DNA from: G965277745 sp965277745
GTDB taxonomy: Bacteria; Pseudomonadota; Gammaproteobacteria; Cardiobacteriales; Cardiobacteriaceae
Direction of reading: 5' to 3'
NCBI GenBank assembly: GCA_965277745.1
Contig: OZ255837.1
Span: 558,001 to 622,000 of the forward strand
Length of the DNA stretch: 64,000 nucleotides
In this document: positions 1-8,126 of the stretch, in pieces
How the letters are laid out: each line of letters starts with the position of its first letter
Numbering within the stretch: position 1 is the stretch's first letter
Position numbers and translations under genes: made by a program
Notes under the pieces: model-generated
What the model saw: the letters and a program-made list of their open reading frames with translations, nothing else
What the model was told of the DNA's origin: nothing
Databases searched by the model: none

Positions 1-591
1 GCAGGCGGGAGAGAGCCGCCGCTACGGGGAAGCGTTCATCGACGAATTGGCGAAGCGTTTGCCGCAATATGAGGAAGAACTGATGACGATCGCACAGAGA
101 CTGGAACAAAAAGGGCTGGAAAAAGGCCGTTTCGAGGGACTGGAAAAAGGCCGCGTCGAGGGACTGGAAAAAGGCCGCGTCGAGGGACTGGAAAAAGGCC
201 GCTTCGAAGGACTGGAAAAAGGCCGCGTCGAGGGACTGGAAAAAGGCCGCTTCGAAGGAACGGTCAAAATCGCCCGGGCGATGCTGCGAAAAGGCATGGA
301 TCGAGCCACGATCATGGAAGTAACCGGTCTGACCGAGGACGAGTTACGGCGGATTTGTCCGTGACCGTAGATCGGCAACGTTTCGCCGCTTCAAGGCAGG
401 CAAGGAGAGCGCAGACGGTGCCCCCATGTCGGTTTGCTGTCCGCTGCCGCTCGATGCATTGCATGACTGTTTCGTCGGCGTGGTAATCGGATATTGGAGG
501 AGAAGAACAATCATCGAGGGCGCAAGGATGAACACTCGATGTTCGCGCGATCGGTCGAGCGGACCAAGGACAACCGGGCTTCGATCCGCAC
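1..591 (+). repeat. Tandem duplication, left unit (partner 1387-1901)
   Basis: Positions 1-591 and 1387-1901 are near-identical: the end of an rpn gene plus about 225 bp of downstream DNA. They differ mainly in the number of 24-bp repeats and small indels. Identity stops at the shared TCGATCCGCA near 590 and 1900. The stretch 365-736 between the two rpn genes holds no convincing gene. The frame is open upstream of the second rpn from 494, but the sequence there is the duplicated tail of the first unit and is unlikely to be translated. Confidence 0.8.
2..364 (+). CDS. Rpn-family nuclease, C-terminal part (gene starts left of window)
   Basis: Tail of an Rpn (recombination-promoting nuclease, PD-(D/E)XK superfamily) protein whose N-terminal nuclease core lies outside the window. 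About 120 residues are readable and match the end of the complete copy at 737-1678. They contain six tandem units of the form LEKGR(V/F)EG, against three in the downstream copy, so the 24-bp DNA repeat has expanded or contracted. The protein closes with the conserved EDELRRICP. An internal ATG at 83, preceded by GAGGAAGAAC, could start a short C-terminal product of 93 residues. Whether this copy is intact cannot be judged from here. Confidence 0.8.
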   Translation, partial: QAGESRRYGEAFIDELAKRLPQYEEELMTIAQRLEQKGLEKGRFEGLEKGRVEGLEKGRVEGLEKGRFEGLEKGRVEGLEKGRFEGTVKIARAMLRKGMDRATIMEVTGLTEDELRRICP

Positions 592-736
592 AACGCTCCC
601 ATCGGCGCGGTCGAAAACGAGACGAAAGCGGCGGCGAAACCGGCCAGGCGCCCGGCTTCCTTTCGTGTCGCCGCGCAGGGCGCTCGAGGCGTTGTCCGTC
701 AAGACGACCGCCCTATTCAACCACGCTCGAAACGCG

Positions 737-1678
737 ATGAAAAAGAACAACGCCCCGACCCCTCACGACGCGGTCTTCAAACAGTTTCTCGCCCACCCCG
801 ACACGGCGCGCGAGTTCATGCAACTGCATCTGCCTCCGGCGCTGCTCGACCTCTGCCGGCTCGACACCCTGAAACTGGCTTCGGGCAGCTTCCTCGAGGA
901 CGACCTGCGCCCGTACTACAGCGATGTCCTCTACCACCTCGAAACCACGAGCGGCGACGGCTATATCCACGTCCTGATAGAACATCAGAGCACAGCCGAC
1001 AAACACATGGCTTTCCGCCTGATGCGCTACGCGATCGCCGCGATGCAACGCCATCTCGAAGCCGGTCACGACACCCTGCCGCTGGTGATCCCGATGTTGT
1101 TTTACGCCGGTCGTCGAAGTCCCTATCCCCACTCGACCGACTGGCTGGAGGAATTCGCCGATCCGCAGGTGGCGCGGAAGCTGTACGGAAATCCCTTTCC
1201 GCTGGTCGACGTCACCGTCATTCCCGACGAGGAAATCATGCATCATCGCAGCCTGGCGGCGTTGACCCTGCTGCAAAAACACATTCGCCAGCGCGATCTC
1301 GCCGATCTGCTGGACCGTCTGGTCATACTGCTGCAAGCCGGGTACAACAGCGGACAACAACGGATATCCCTGCTACACTATCTGTTGCAGGCGGGAGAGA
1401 GCCGCCGCTACGGGGAAGCGTTCATCGACGAATTGGCGAAGCGTTTGCCGCAACACGAGGAAGAACTGATGACGATCGCACAGAGACTGGAACAAAAGGG
1501 ACTGGAGAAAGGCCGCGTCGAGGGACTGGAGAAAGGCCGTGTCGAGGGACTGGAAAAAGGCCGCGTCGAAGGAACGGCCAAAATCGCCCGGGCGATGCTG
1601 CGAAAAGGCCTGGATCAAGGCACGATCATGGAAGTAACCGGTCTGACCGAGGACGAGTTACGGCGGATTTGTCCGTGA
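737..1678 (+). CDS. Rpn-family recombination-promoting nuclease
   Basis: Complete 313-residue Rpn protein (formerly 'transposase_31'), a PD-(D/E)XK DNA endonuclease family known in E. coli for RecA-independent recombination and, more recently, phage defence. The N-terminal half reads HDAVFKQFLAHPDTAREF, followed by the core: the acidic YSDVLYHLE strand and the VLIEHQS strand with the E-x-Q signature (about residues 70-100). A predicted helical region follows, then three LEKGRVEG units and the end EDELRRICP. I chose ATG 737 (MKKNNAPTPHD) because family members start just before the PHD motif. An upstream open frame comes from duplicated DNA. A shorter product from an internal start is likely (next entry). 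Confidence 0.88.
   Translation: MKKNNAPTPHDAVFKQFLAHPDTAREFMQLHLPPALLDLCRLDTLKLASGSFLEDDLRPYYSDVLYHLETTSGDGYIHVLIEHQSTADKHMAFRLMRYAIAAMQRHLEAGHDTLPLVIPMLFYAGRRSPYPHSTDWLEEFADPQVARKLYGNPFPLVDVTVIPDEEIMHHRSLAALTLLQKHIRQRDLADLLDRLVILLQAGYNSGQQRISLLHYLLQAGESRRYGEAFIDELAKRLPQHEEELMTIAQRLEQKGLEKGRVEGLEKGRVEGLEKGRVEGTAKIARAMLRKGLDQGTIMEVTGLTEDELRRICP
1469..1678 (+). CDS. Candidate intragenic short Rpn product (RpnS-like)
   Basis: In-frame ATG within rpn preceded by GAGGAAGAACTG, a good ribosome-binding sequence at usable spacing, giving a 69-residue protein beginning MTIAQRLEQKGLEKGR. In E. coli, Rpn loci encode a small C-terminal protein from an internal start that neutralises the full-length nuclease. 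The repeat array and C-terminal helix sit in the same place here. The ribosome-binding sequence is seen directly; the function is carried over from the E. coli family. The same internal site exists in the left copy (ATG at 83), where the product would be 93 residues because of the longer repeat array. Confidence 0.45.
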   Translation: MTIAQRLEQKGLEKGRVEGLEKGRVEGLEKGRVEGTAKIARAMLRKGLDQGTIMEVTGLTEDELRRICP

Positions 1679-2088
1679 GACCGTAGATCGGCAACGTTTC
1701 GCCGCTTCAAAGCGGGCAAGGAGAGCGCGGACGGGGCCGCCATGCCGGTCCGCTGCCGCTTGATGCATTGCATGACTGTTTCGTCGGCGTGGTAACCGTA
1801 TATTTGGAGGAGAAGAACAATCATCGAGGGCGCAAGGATGAACACTCGATGTTCGCGTGATCGGTCGAATGGACCAAGGACAACCGGGCTTCGATCCGCA
1901 CCATGAATACTGTCCTGCGGTGTTCAATCCAGTATTCGGTGTTTTTGGATCGCGTTCCAAACCGATCCGAAGCGTCACATACAGCGCTTGTGGTTTCAAA
2001 GTAAGGTGAGTGAGCGGCGGACGGCCACCTTCATTCTCGCGGAATGTTCACAAAACCACGTGACGTTACAAGCGTTTTTCGGCGATGT
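1679..2088. other. Non-coding stretch between rpn and fic
   Basis: The first 220 bp repeat the DNA downstream of the left rpn copy. The rest contains the left direct repeat of the fic cassette (1942-1983) and no open frame with a ribosome-binding site. The fic gene ends at 2089 on the other strand, so two 3' ends converge here. Confidence 0.6.
1942..1983. repeat. Direct repeat flanking fic, left copy
   Basis: About 42 bp sharing roughly 80 percent of positions with 3253-3294 in the same orientation. The common core is ATCGCGTTC-AAACCGATCC. The pair brackets the complete fic gene, as if it had been inserted or mobilised as a cassette. Confidence 0.55.
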
Positions 2089-3156
2089 TCATCCCATCGG
2101 CAGGCCATACCAAGTGGATCGGCCTCCACCATGTTTGACAAGCATTCCTTTCTCGACAAGTGATCGGAATGTCGCCTTCAGGGTGTTGGGGCTTGCGCCG
2201 TGTTCTCTGACCATATCGCGGTTGGTGACGCGGCCATGCTGGCGGGCATAGTCCAGGACGATGACGGCCAACTCCGGCAATTCGGTCAGGGCGCGTTCTT
2301 CCCGCTCGACCTTTATGGCCAAGCGGCGTTTTTGTTGCTGCAAGGCGCGCATGAAGAAGATCAGCCAAGGCTGCCAATCGGGTTCCTCACTGCGGATTGT
2401 GCTTTGTGTCTGACGCAAGGCCAGATAATAGCCTTCCTTACTGTTCTCGATCACGCTCTCGAGCGATGAATAAGGGATATAGGCATAGCCCGCCTGCAAC
2501 AACAGCAGCGTTGTCAGAATGCGGCTCAAGCGGCCATTCCCATCCTGAAACGGGTGGATTTCCAAAAAAACCACGGTGAAAACGGCCACGATCAAGAGCG
2601 GATGAATGCGCTTCAATTCGCGGGCGTCATTCAGCCACTGGACCAGCTCGGCCATGCGGTGCGGGGTATCGAACGGACTGGCTGTCTCGAAGACAACGCC
2701 AAGCATTTTTCCGCGCGCGTCAAAGGCTGCCACATCATTGGGAACAGTCTTGTATTCGCCCCTGTGACGTTCGTCTTTACCGCTATGGCGCAGCAAATCA
2801 CGGTGAAGTTGCTTGATATGGTTTTCGCTGATGGGGATGTCTTCCCAGACCCGAAAAACCGTCTCCATGACCTCCGCATAGCCTGCCACTTCCTGTTCGT
2901 CGCAGCTGTCGAATCTCTTGATTTCCAGCGTGTTCAAAAGCCGCTCGACCTCGCGGTCGGTCAGCTTGCCGCCCTCGATGCGGGTCGATGAGCCGATGCT
3001 CTCGATGGTCGCCACACGCCGCAGGGCTTGCAAACGCTCGGGAGCCAGCGTTCCCAAAGCTCGCCACACGCCTTTGAACTCGTCGATCTCGGAAAGAAGG
3101 GCGAGTAATTCGGGGGTTATCCGAATGGTTTCGGTATCGAGCATGCCCATATACAC
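2089..3156 (-). CDS. Fic family protein (AMPylator-type), class II
   Basis: A 355-residue Fic-domain protein with a C-terminal winged-helix-like segment. Fic enzymes usually transfer AMP from ATP to a target hydroxyl. The catalytic loop HPFQDGNGRLSR is intact (about residues 200-212), and an N-terminal SSTRIEGG matches the (S/T)xxxE(G/N) inhibitory motif, so the protein should be auto-inhibited in cis. The C-terminus (about residues 290-350) reads as a small HTH, common in Fic proteins that regulate their own transcription. It starts MYMGML; a Met three codons later is an equal alternative. The neighbourhood is accessory, and the gene sits between two direct repeats (1942-1983, 3253-3294). 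The target is unknown. Confidence 0.9.
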   Translation of the reverse strand: MYMGMLDTETIRITPELLALLSEIDEFKGVWRALGTLAPERLQALRRVATIESIGSSTRIEGGKLTDREVERLLNTLEIKRFDSCDEQEVAGYAEVMETVFRVWEDIPISENHIKQLHRDLLRHSGKDERHRGEYKTVPNDVAAFDARGKMLGVVFETASPFDTPHRMAELVQWLNDARELKRIHPLLIVAVFTVVFLEIHPFQDGNGRLSRILTTLLLLQAGYAYIPYSSLESVIENSKEGYYLALRQTQSTIRSEEPDWQPWLIFFMRALQQQKRRLAIKVEREERALTELPELAVIVLDYARQHGRVTNRDMVREHGASPNTLKATFRSLVEKGMLVKHGGGRSTWYGLPMG

Positions 3157-3252
3157 TTGATTGGAGCGGAATTGCCAACCAGAATAAATGCCCGATTATA
3201 CCCGATTATGTCAATCTGTAATCCATTTCCATGCTCACTCCCAGTCTGTGGT

Positions 3253-3294
3253 ATTTTGAATCGCGTTCAAAACCGATCCGAACTGCCACATAAA
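3253..3294. repeat. Direct repeat flanking fic, right copy
   Basis: Partner of 1942-1983 in the same orientation. It lies about 95 bp upstream of the fic start. Confidence 0.55.
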
Positions 3295-3378
3295 GGGATT
3301 GAACACCCAGTTCACAACTCGCCTCGAAGCCCGCGCCACAGATGAGGTTCGCGTAATCTGCGATTTACGAGATCGGCC

Positions 3379-3393
3379 ATTGTGGCCCACAAT
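3379..3393. promoter_or_regulatory. Palindromic operator upstream of phd remnant
   Basis: Perfect interrupted palindrome ATTGTGG-C-CCACAAT, 24 bp before the phd start codon. This is where autoregulated Phd/YefM antitoxins bind their own promoter. The role is inferred from position and symmetry. Confidence 0.45.
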
Positions 3394-3417
3394 AAAATCC
3401 GCAGGGGAAAAGTACCC

Positions 3418-3530
3418 ATGAAGGCGAATTCAGCCCGCGAGGCGAAGCACAACTTCGGCCGCATGATCGACACCGCGCGATGAGCCCTTGGTCGTGGAAA
3501 AACACGGACGCCCGTTTGCCGTGGTTTTGT
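3418..3530 (+). pseudogene. Phd/YefM-family antitoxin, frameshifted remnant
   Basis: ATG with a good ribosome-binding site (AGGGGAAAAGTACCC) starts MKANSAREAKHNFGRMI, the DNA-binding N-terminus of Phd-type antitoxins. The frame then ends at a TGA after 21 codons. In the next frame the protein continues EPLVVEKHGRPFAVV, the conserved Phd middle. A short deletion near GCGCGATGAG explains the break. No C-terminal toxin-binding part or toxin follows, because antirepressor cassette A abuts it. Non-functional. Confidence 0.7.
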
Positions 3531-3591
3531 TGAAGGCACTGGATCTTACTTTGCATCAGGTGAAGTCATTTCAGATATCCTCGCGCCGCGA

Positions 3592-4395
3592 TCATCGTTC
3601 CACCGCCGTGGGCAGGTCTTCGAGGGCGATGCCCATGGTTTCCTCGTCGGCCTCGCCGAAGCACGCCCGCATCTGGCTCGTCAAGATGCGGCAGTTGCGG
3701 CGCAAGGTGTGGACGTGTTTGGCGTCGACGAGGTTTTTCCCGGTGGCGTCCTCGATCGCCGTCTTGCCGTCACGTACGAGGAGCAGATAGCGCCCGTCGC
3801 GCAGGCCGTGGAACATTTGCTCGGGTGAAGGTTCAGGACTCTTCGACGATTTTGGAAGTTCGCCCCGCGGCAGGCAGTGGAGGAAGCGGCACAATTCGGG
3901 GTAGCGGCTCCTTGGGATGTCCTTGTAGGTACCGACCTGGAACCGGGTTTTGATCTTCGAGTACAGCGATCGATAGGTGGTGAAGCCGTCGTCCGAATTG
4001 ACGATCACCGCCGCCCGCTCCTGCACGTGGCGCTGCTGCGCCGGTGTCAGGGTCTGAGGTGGGGCTGGTTTGGGCTGTCGAGGTTCCTCTTGTCGGTCGA
4101 GAAACGCGTTTATGACAGCCAGGTATAACTCTGAACTGATCCACATGCCGTAGGCGAGAATAATTTGCTTACAGGCATAAGTGCCTGGATTTCCACCACC
4201 TTTAAGGACTTTTAGAGCTAAGCCCATATTTGGGCTTAGGTCAATTTTGGCGATTAATCCTTTCGTTTGTTCTGTTCTGACAAATTTGCTTGGCCGATGT
4301 TTTTGCTCTCCACCACCCGCTTTGTGAAGATCGTTCAAGCAATAAAAATCATCGATTTGACGGATTTCTCGATTGGAAATAATCAGATTAGACAT
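3592..4395 (-). CDS. KilA-N phage-type antirepressor (cassette A)
   Basis: A 267-residue protein (from ATG 4395) with an N-terminal KilA-N DNA-binding domain (FYCLNDLHKAGG, then GTYACKQIILAYGMWIS, about residues 15-110). After a proline-rich hinge comes a C-terminal domain of about 165 residues (LTPAQQRHVQERAA ... YKDIPRSRYPELCRFL ... LPTAVER) resembling the ORF6C/P22 antirepressor C-terminal region. That C-terminal domain is almost identical in three other genes here (23483, 25892, 62788), whose N-terminal domains differ. Proteins of this type titrate or displace phage repressors. In this copy the upstream Icd-like frame is open through the ATG, so a fused 311-residue product from ATG 4527 is possible; the other copies keep the two frames separate and overlapping. 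Confidence 0.85.
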   Translation of the reverse strand: MSNLIISNREIRQIDDFYCLNDLHKAGGGEQKHRPSKFVRTEQTKGLIAKIDLSPNMGLALKVLKGGGNPGTYACKQIILAYGMWISSELYLAVINAFLDRQEEPRQPKPAPPQTLTPAQQRHVQERAAVIVNSDDGFTTYRSLYSKIKTRFQVGTYKDIPRSRYPELCRFLHCLPRGELPKSSKSPEPSPEQMFHGLRDGRYLLLVRDGKTAIEDATGKNLVDAKHVHTLRRNCRILTSQMRACFGEADEETMGIALEDLPTAVER

Positions 4396-4538
4396 GGTAT
4401 GAGCCCTCGTAGTAATCAGAGAACCACCACCATCAATGCCAATTAAGAAGGTGGCGGATGCCACAGGATTGGCATTACGGCCTACGAGAAACCGTGCGCT
4501 CGAAAGCGCTCCCATGACACCCGCCATAACACAGGTGC

Positions 4539-4617
4539 AAAAAAAGCGCTGTTCGATGAGCGCTTGTGCGCTCGTAGATTTCAGGATGCCAATCCCGGCG
4601 ACCGATTGTGCGGCAGC
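4539..4617 (-). ncRNA. c4-type antisense RNA (cassette A)
   Basis: Short RNA between a promoter (-35 TTGACA 4653-4648, -10 TACGGT 4629-4624) and an intrinsic terminator (stem GCGCT/AGCGC, then a U-run at 4545-4539). It contains GGATTGGCAT (4595-4586) and CTACGAG (4577-4571). Their exact complements ATGCCAATCC (4475-4466) and CTCGTAG (4488-4482) lie in the leader of the same operon. This two-segment pairing is the layout of the P1/P7 c4 RNA, which blocks icd-ant translation. A third copy of the b' segment, CTACGAGGG (4412-4404), overlaps the antirepressor ribosome-binding site. Confidence 0.8.
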
Positions 4618-4623
4618 GAATCC

Positions 4624-4653
4624 ACCGTACGCCATCGGGCGATCGCCTGTCAA
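4624..4653 (-). promoter_or_regulatory. Promoter of cassette A (c4 RNA and antirepressor)
   Basis: TTGACA, an 18-bp spacer, then TACGGT. The same promoter with the same spacer occurs in cassettes B, C and D, followed by a conserved start region containing GCCGCACAATCGG. Confidence 0.75.
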
Positions 4654-4869
4654 ATTTTTGCCGGTTTTTTCCCTAACGTTCCAGGCGGTGGCCCTTTTGC
4701 TTTCACAGGCCGATCTCCCGCCACAAACAGTTCGGCAAAGTCATCGCCCATTTGTGGAGAACGACAGCTAGCGAGTCGATCCCGTCATTTCTCTTCAAGT
4801 ACCTGTTGAGTACCTTAACGGCACGACACCGCCCTTGTGCCGCTTCTTTCCATATGATAGGATTTCCTT
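4654..4869. repeat. Shared segment upstream of cassettes A and C (partner 26956-27170)
   Basis: About 215 bp about 97 percent identical between the two units, ending abruptly at GGATTTCCTT. Just inside the right end is TATGAT (4854-4859), a good -10 box for the plus-strand small membrane gene; its -35 is not obvious. After the shared edge the two units carry unrelated small genes, so the promoter region is common and the payload is swapped. Confidence 0.75.
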
Positions 4870-4898
4870 CAAGCTCTCGTTCTGGTTGAGGAGGGGTT

Positions 4899-5267
4899 AT
4901 GGACATTTTATTCTTATTATTCTTACGTATTTGGGGCTTAGTATTTGTAATTTGTTTTATATCGGGTATATTTGTGACGTTTCATAGATATAAATTTTTC
5001 AAGGCCAATCAGCCCGAAGGACTGGACGGTTTTGGGACGTGGCTCTGGATGCCCGAGGACGTCAAAAAAGCTGTGTATCATGGTTATCGTCACGGCGCTT
5101 ATTACGACCCTCGTAGCGGAAAGATCGTGCGCCGCAAAAACGGGAATCGTTCGATCAAGGATCCCGACATAACGGCGCGGCGGCAGTCCAAGTTTAAGAA
5201 AATCACCAGCGACGAAGATAAAGGCGCCATCCGTCTGCGACGACAAGATCATTCCGCCCGTCTCTAG
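4899..5267 (+). CDS. Small inner-membrane protein, 122 aa, convergent with traG (exclusion candidate)
   Basis: Strong ribosome-binding site GAGGAGGGG before ATG. The N-terminus is one long or two short membrane helices (LFLLFLRIWGLVFVICFISG, residues 3-30), then a basic, probably cytoplasmic tail with YHGYRHGAYYDPRSGK and many Lys/Arg. I do not recognise the family. It lies immediately 3' of a traG copy, on the opposite strand and tail to tail. The equivalent slot next to the other traG copy holds a different small membrane protein (27232-27477). Entry-exclusion proteins of F-like and SXT-like elements are small inner-membrane proteins that recognise TraG in an allele-specific way, which makes this an exclusion candidate. 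That is inference from context only. Confidence 0.7.
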   Translation: MDILFLLFLRIWGLVFVICFISGIFVTFHRYKFFKANQPEGLDGFGTWLWMPEDVKKAVYHGYRHGAYYDPRSGKIVRRKNGNRSIKDPDITARRQSKFKKITSDEDKGAIRLRRQDHSARL

Positions 5268-5273
5268 CGGCCC

Positions 5274-5312
5274 AGAGGAGCCAATCGCTAGGATGGGTGG
5301 CTTCTCTTTCTA
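5274..5312 (+). terminator. Intrinsic terminator after small membrane gene
   Basis: Stem AGAGGAGCCA pairing with TGGCTTCTCT, followed by a T-rich CTCTTTCT, 6 bp after the stop codon. It also separates the gene from the convergent traG end at 5320. Confidence 0.6.
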
Positions 5313-5319
5313 GGCAGCC

Positions 5320-8117
5320 TTATCGCTCGCTTTCCGAGGGAAACGATGCGAACGGATTCCCCGTTTTCAGGCGGTTGTATTCGAGAATCCGGCTCATCTG
5401 TAGCCCCTTCGCGTCGTCGGCGGTTTTCAGGGTGTTTATCATCGCCTCCGCCAGTTTCGGGTCGTCGGGGAGTTCAGTCCTCAAGTTATCTTCGCATTCC
5501 TTCATTTTCGCGGCGTCGGGATAGAAGGCTTCGCTGTAAACGCCTGCCTGCGCCTTTGTGAGACCGAGGTCCCGTGCTTGTGTATATCGGTTTTCCTTTA
5601 CCTGACCAAGCTCCTCATTCCATTTATTAAGCATTCTTTCATATGTTTTTTGACTATGCCACCCTTTCGTTGGCGGCGGCGGAATCTTTTTTTCTCTAAC
5701 CAAGTCATCGATAGCTTTCACGCCACTGGCGATACTGGACGGTCCGGGCACGCCATCGATGATCCGCTGCCGCGCCCGCGCCAATCCGCCCTTCCATTTT
5801 TCCGCCCCGTCCCGCTGTATCGCTTCGCTTGCGGCCGCTTGGTGACCCCGCACCCGATCCAGCGATGGAGGAGTGCTTCCATCGACCGCTTCCTCGACCG
5901 CGCCGCGGCCGGTCACGAGATCGCGATCCCCCGTGGCGCTCTCCACCGTCGGGCGCACATTGGCGTTCACGGCGCCCAGGTCGCTGTTGCGGTAGGGGTC
6001 GCCGACATCACCGGTGCCGAACCCTGGTAAAGCCATGGCGATGATTTTCGACGCCTCGCGGTATCCCTCGGTCTTTTTCCCCGACGGATAGTTCCTTTCT
6101 CCGGTCATCGCCCTCAGCCGCGAGGCCGCCCGCGCCACTTCGGGATTCATACCATATCTCTGGTACCTGTTGTACACATCGATGGCTTCGTCGCGGACCT
6201 CCCGCGGCGCGAAGCGCCAATATTCGTCGAGATAGCGTGTCGCCTCCGGCGATTTGGCGACCGCGGCGCCGAGGGTTTTCAAGTCGGTGGTGTTCGTCGC
6301 CGCCAGCCGCTTGTTCACCGCGCTCATCTCGTTGAAGGATTCCGAGGACGACAGCGCTTCGGCGGACGTTTTCGTCAGGTTTTCCGCGTCCTTCTCCCCC
6401 CAGGTCCGCTTGTAAGCGTCGCCGCGCGCGTCACGGAAACTCATTTCCACGCTGTCGCCGATCGCCGCGCTCTGCTTCTCGCTCCAACCGAGCTCTTTCA
6501 CGTAGTTGTCGATATCTCCGAAACGCCATTGCGCGCTGTCCAGTTCCGATCCTTCCGCGCTGCCACTGCCGGATGCATTCGCACTAAAGGACAAACCAGA
6601 GATCAGCGGCAACCCTAGCTTAAAATCCAGCCCCAACCCGGCTTTTGCGGCGATGGTGCCCTTGATTTCCTCGGCGTGGGACTTGTCGATGCCGTGTTTT
6701 TCCATGAAATTGCTGGCCGCCTTGTCGATCATCTCGCTCGTCCGGGTGTGCTGCGATGACACCCGGCGGCCGAGATCGGCGAGCCGCGACCGGCTTTCCT
6801 CCCAGTTCCCGCCGGCGGAAAGACCGTGCCCGAGCGCGTGCTGGAAGGCTTCGCTTTTCTGCTTCATCAGGGTGCGCGCCGAACTGACCCCGGATTCGAG
6901 CGTCGAACCGAAGGAAATATTACCGAGCGTGCTTTCCGCGCCGCTCATCAGTGCGCCGCTGAATTGGCTGTGTTCGTAGGCCGGACGGCTATCCATCAGT
7001 GGCGCCCGCCGGGTGATATCCGGGGACTGGATTTTCTCGTCGATGTGGTCGGCGCCGCCGATGCGCGTCACCAGACTGGTGAAAGCGTAGGTGCTGCCGG
7101 TGACGATGAACAGCGAAATCATCGGCGTCGCCGCCGCCAGCATGCCGCCGGTGGAAATCCAGTTCTGCAAGATGTGCCCGGCGCGGTCGAGCCCGTATAT
7201 CGAGTCCAGAGGCCCCCTGAGACTGGCGATCCGCCCGGAAGCCGCGTTGCAGATGAACAGGTTGACGATCGACAGCACCGGCATCCACAACTGGATCCAG
7301 AGAATCGCCTGGACATATCTGCCCGCCAGCGAGATGCCGAATCCCCCCATGACGATCATGAACGCCATCAGCGGCGTGATCGCGTAGATGAAGCCCTCGA
7401 AAAAGGTCAGCATCGGCCGCACGACACTCGTGAACATGCTGTGCTCGGCCGCCCATTGGGTGTTTCTCTGCAAGATGGCCTGATTGAGCATTATCGCCGA
7501 GCTGAAATCGTGAAAATCCTGATAGCGTCCGACCGCGGCTTCGTCGTAAAGGGGTTGGAGCACCGCCGCTTTCAAATAATCGATGGCCGTGACGTTGGTC
7601 TCGCCGAGGGCGTCGAGGGCATTGCCGATTCTCTCGCGGGCGCTGACGCTTCCCTGGGGGATGCCGAGCAGGGCGTTCAGTTCGGCGCTCACGAGGGGGT
7701 CGTCGAGCCGAGTGACGTCTTCGAGCGCCGTCCAGGCTTCGGTACAGTCGTAATCGTCGCCGCGGCGGCGGTTCGGGGAAAGGTACAGGTGGGTGCCGTA
7801 GAGTTCGGACTTGAAAAACAGCGTCTGTTCGATGGGGCTGTTCATCATCTCGTCGAGGGTGGCGAGGTTGAGGTCTATCTTGTTCAGGGTGCATTCGCGG
7901 ATGTAGTTGGTCCACGATTCGCGCGTGTTGACGTAGCCGCCGCCGGCCGCCTTGTCGAGGGCGCTGAACACCCGGGTGCTGTACGCCCTCCTGCGCGTGT
8001 CGTTGAGCAGTTTCAGGGTCTCGGCGAAGGGTTGCTCGGTCACCCCCGGAGTGATGACGCCGTATCCGGTCTCGAAAAGATGGGTGATCGTGTAGCCGAT
8101 GTTGGAGATGACGCCGT
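5320..8117 (-). pseudogene. traG: traG (F-type conjugation), copy A, 5' end lost
   Basis: Inner-membrane mating-pair stabilisation protein of an F-type secretion system. Codons corresponding to about residue 110 onward of the complete copy (27451-30570) are present and near-identical. The first 110 codons, ribosome-binding site and promoter are missing, because at about 8118 the sequence joins an inverted traH fragment. The open frame runs on into the antisense of traH with no real start. Two regions differ sharply from the other copy: a mid-protein patch (AGLGLDFKLGLPLISGLSFS; 6 residues longer) and the last about 150 residues (ending NPFASFPSESER). The mid patch falls where exclusion specificity maps in F and SXT TraG. 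Probably not expressed in this form. Confidence 0.85.
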
Positions 8118-8126
8118 CGCCAAAAG

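Noticed and set aside
113..260. Regular 24-bp repeats resembling a CRISPR array
   Set aside because: They are contiguous, without spacers, and encode in-frame LEKGR(V/F)EG units of the Rpn protein.
4600..4653. Conserved peptide MAYGGFAAAQS encoded at the start of all four antirepressor cassettes
   Set aside because: Its ATG lies inside the -10/-35 spacer, upstream of the transcription start. Conservation is explained by the promoter and c4 RNA.
6826..8126. Long plus-strand open frame running through traG into traH
   Set aside because: Only the part after about 8127 is traH; the rest is the reverse complement of traG. The same shadow appears opposite the second traG.
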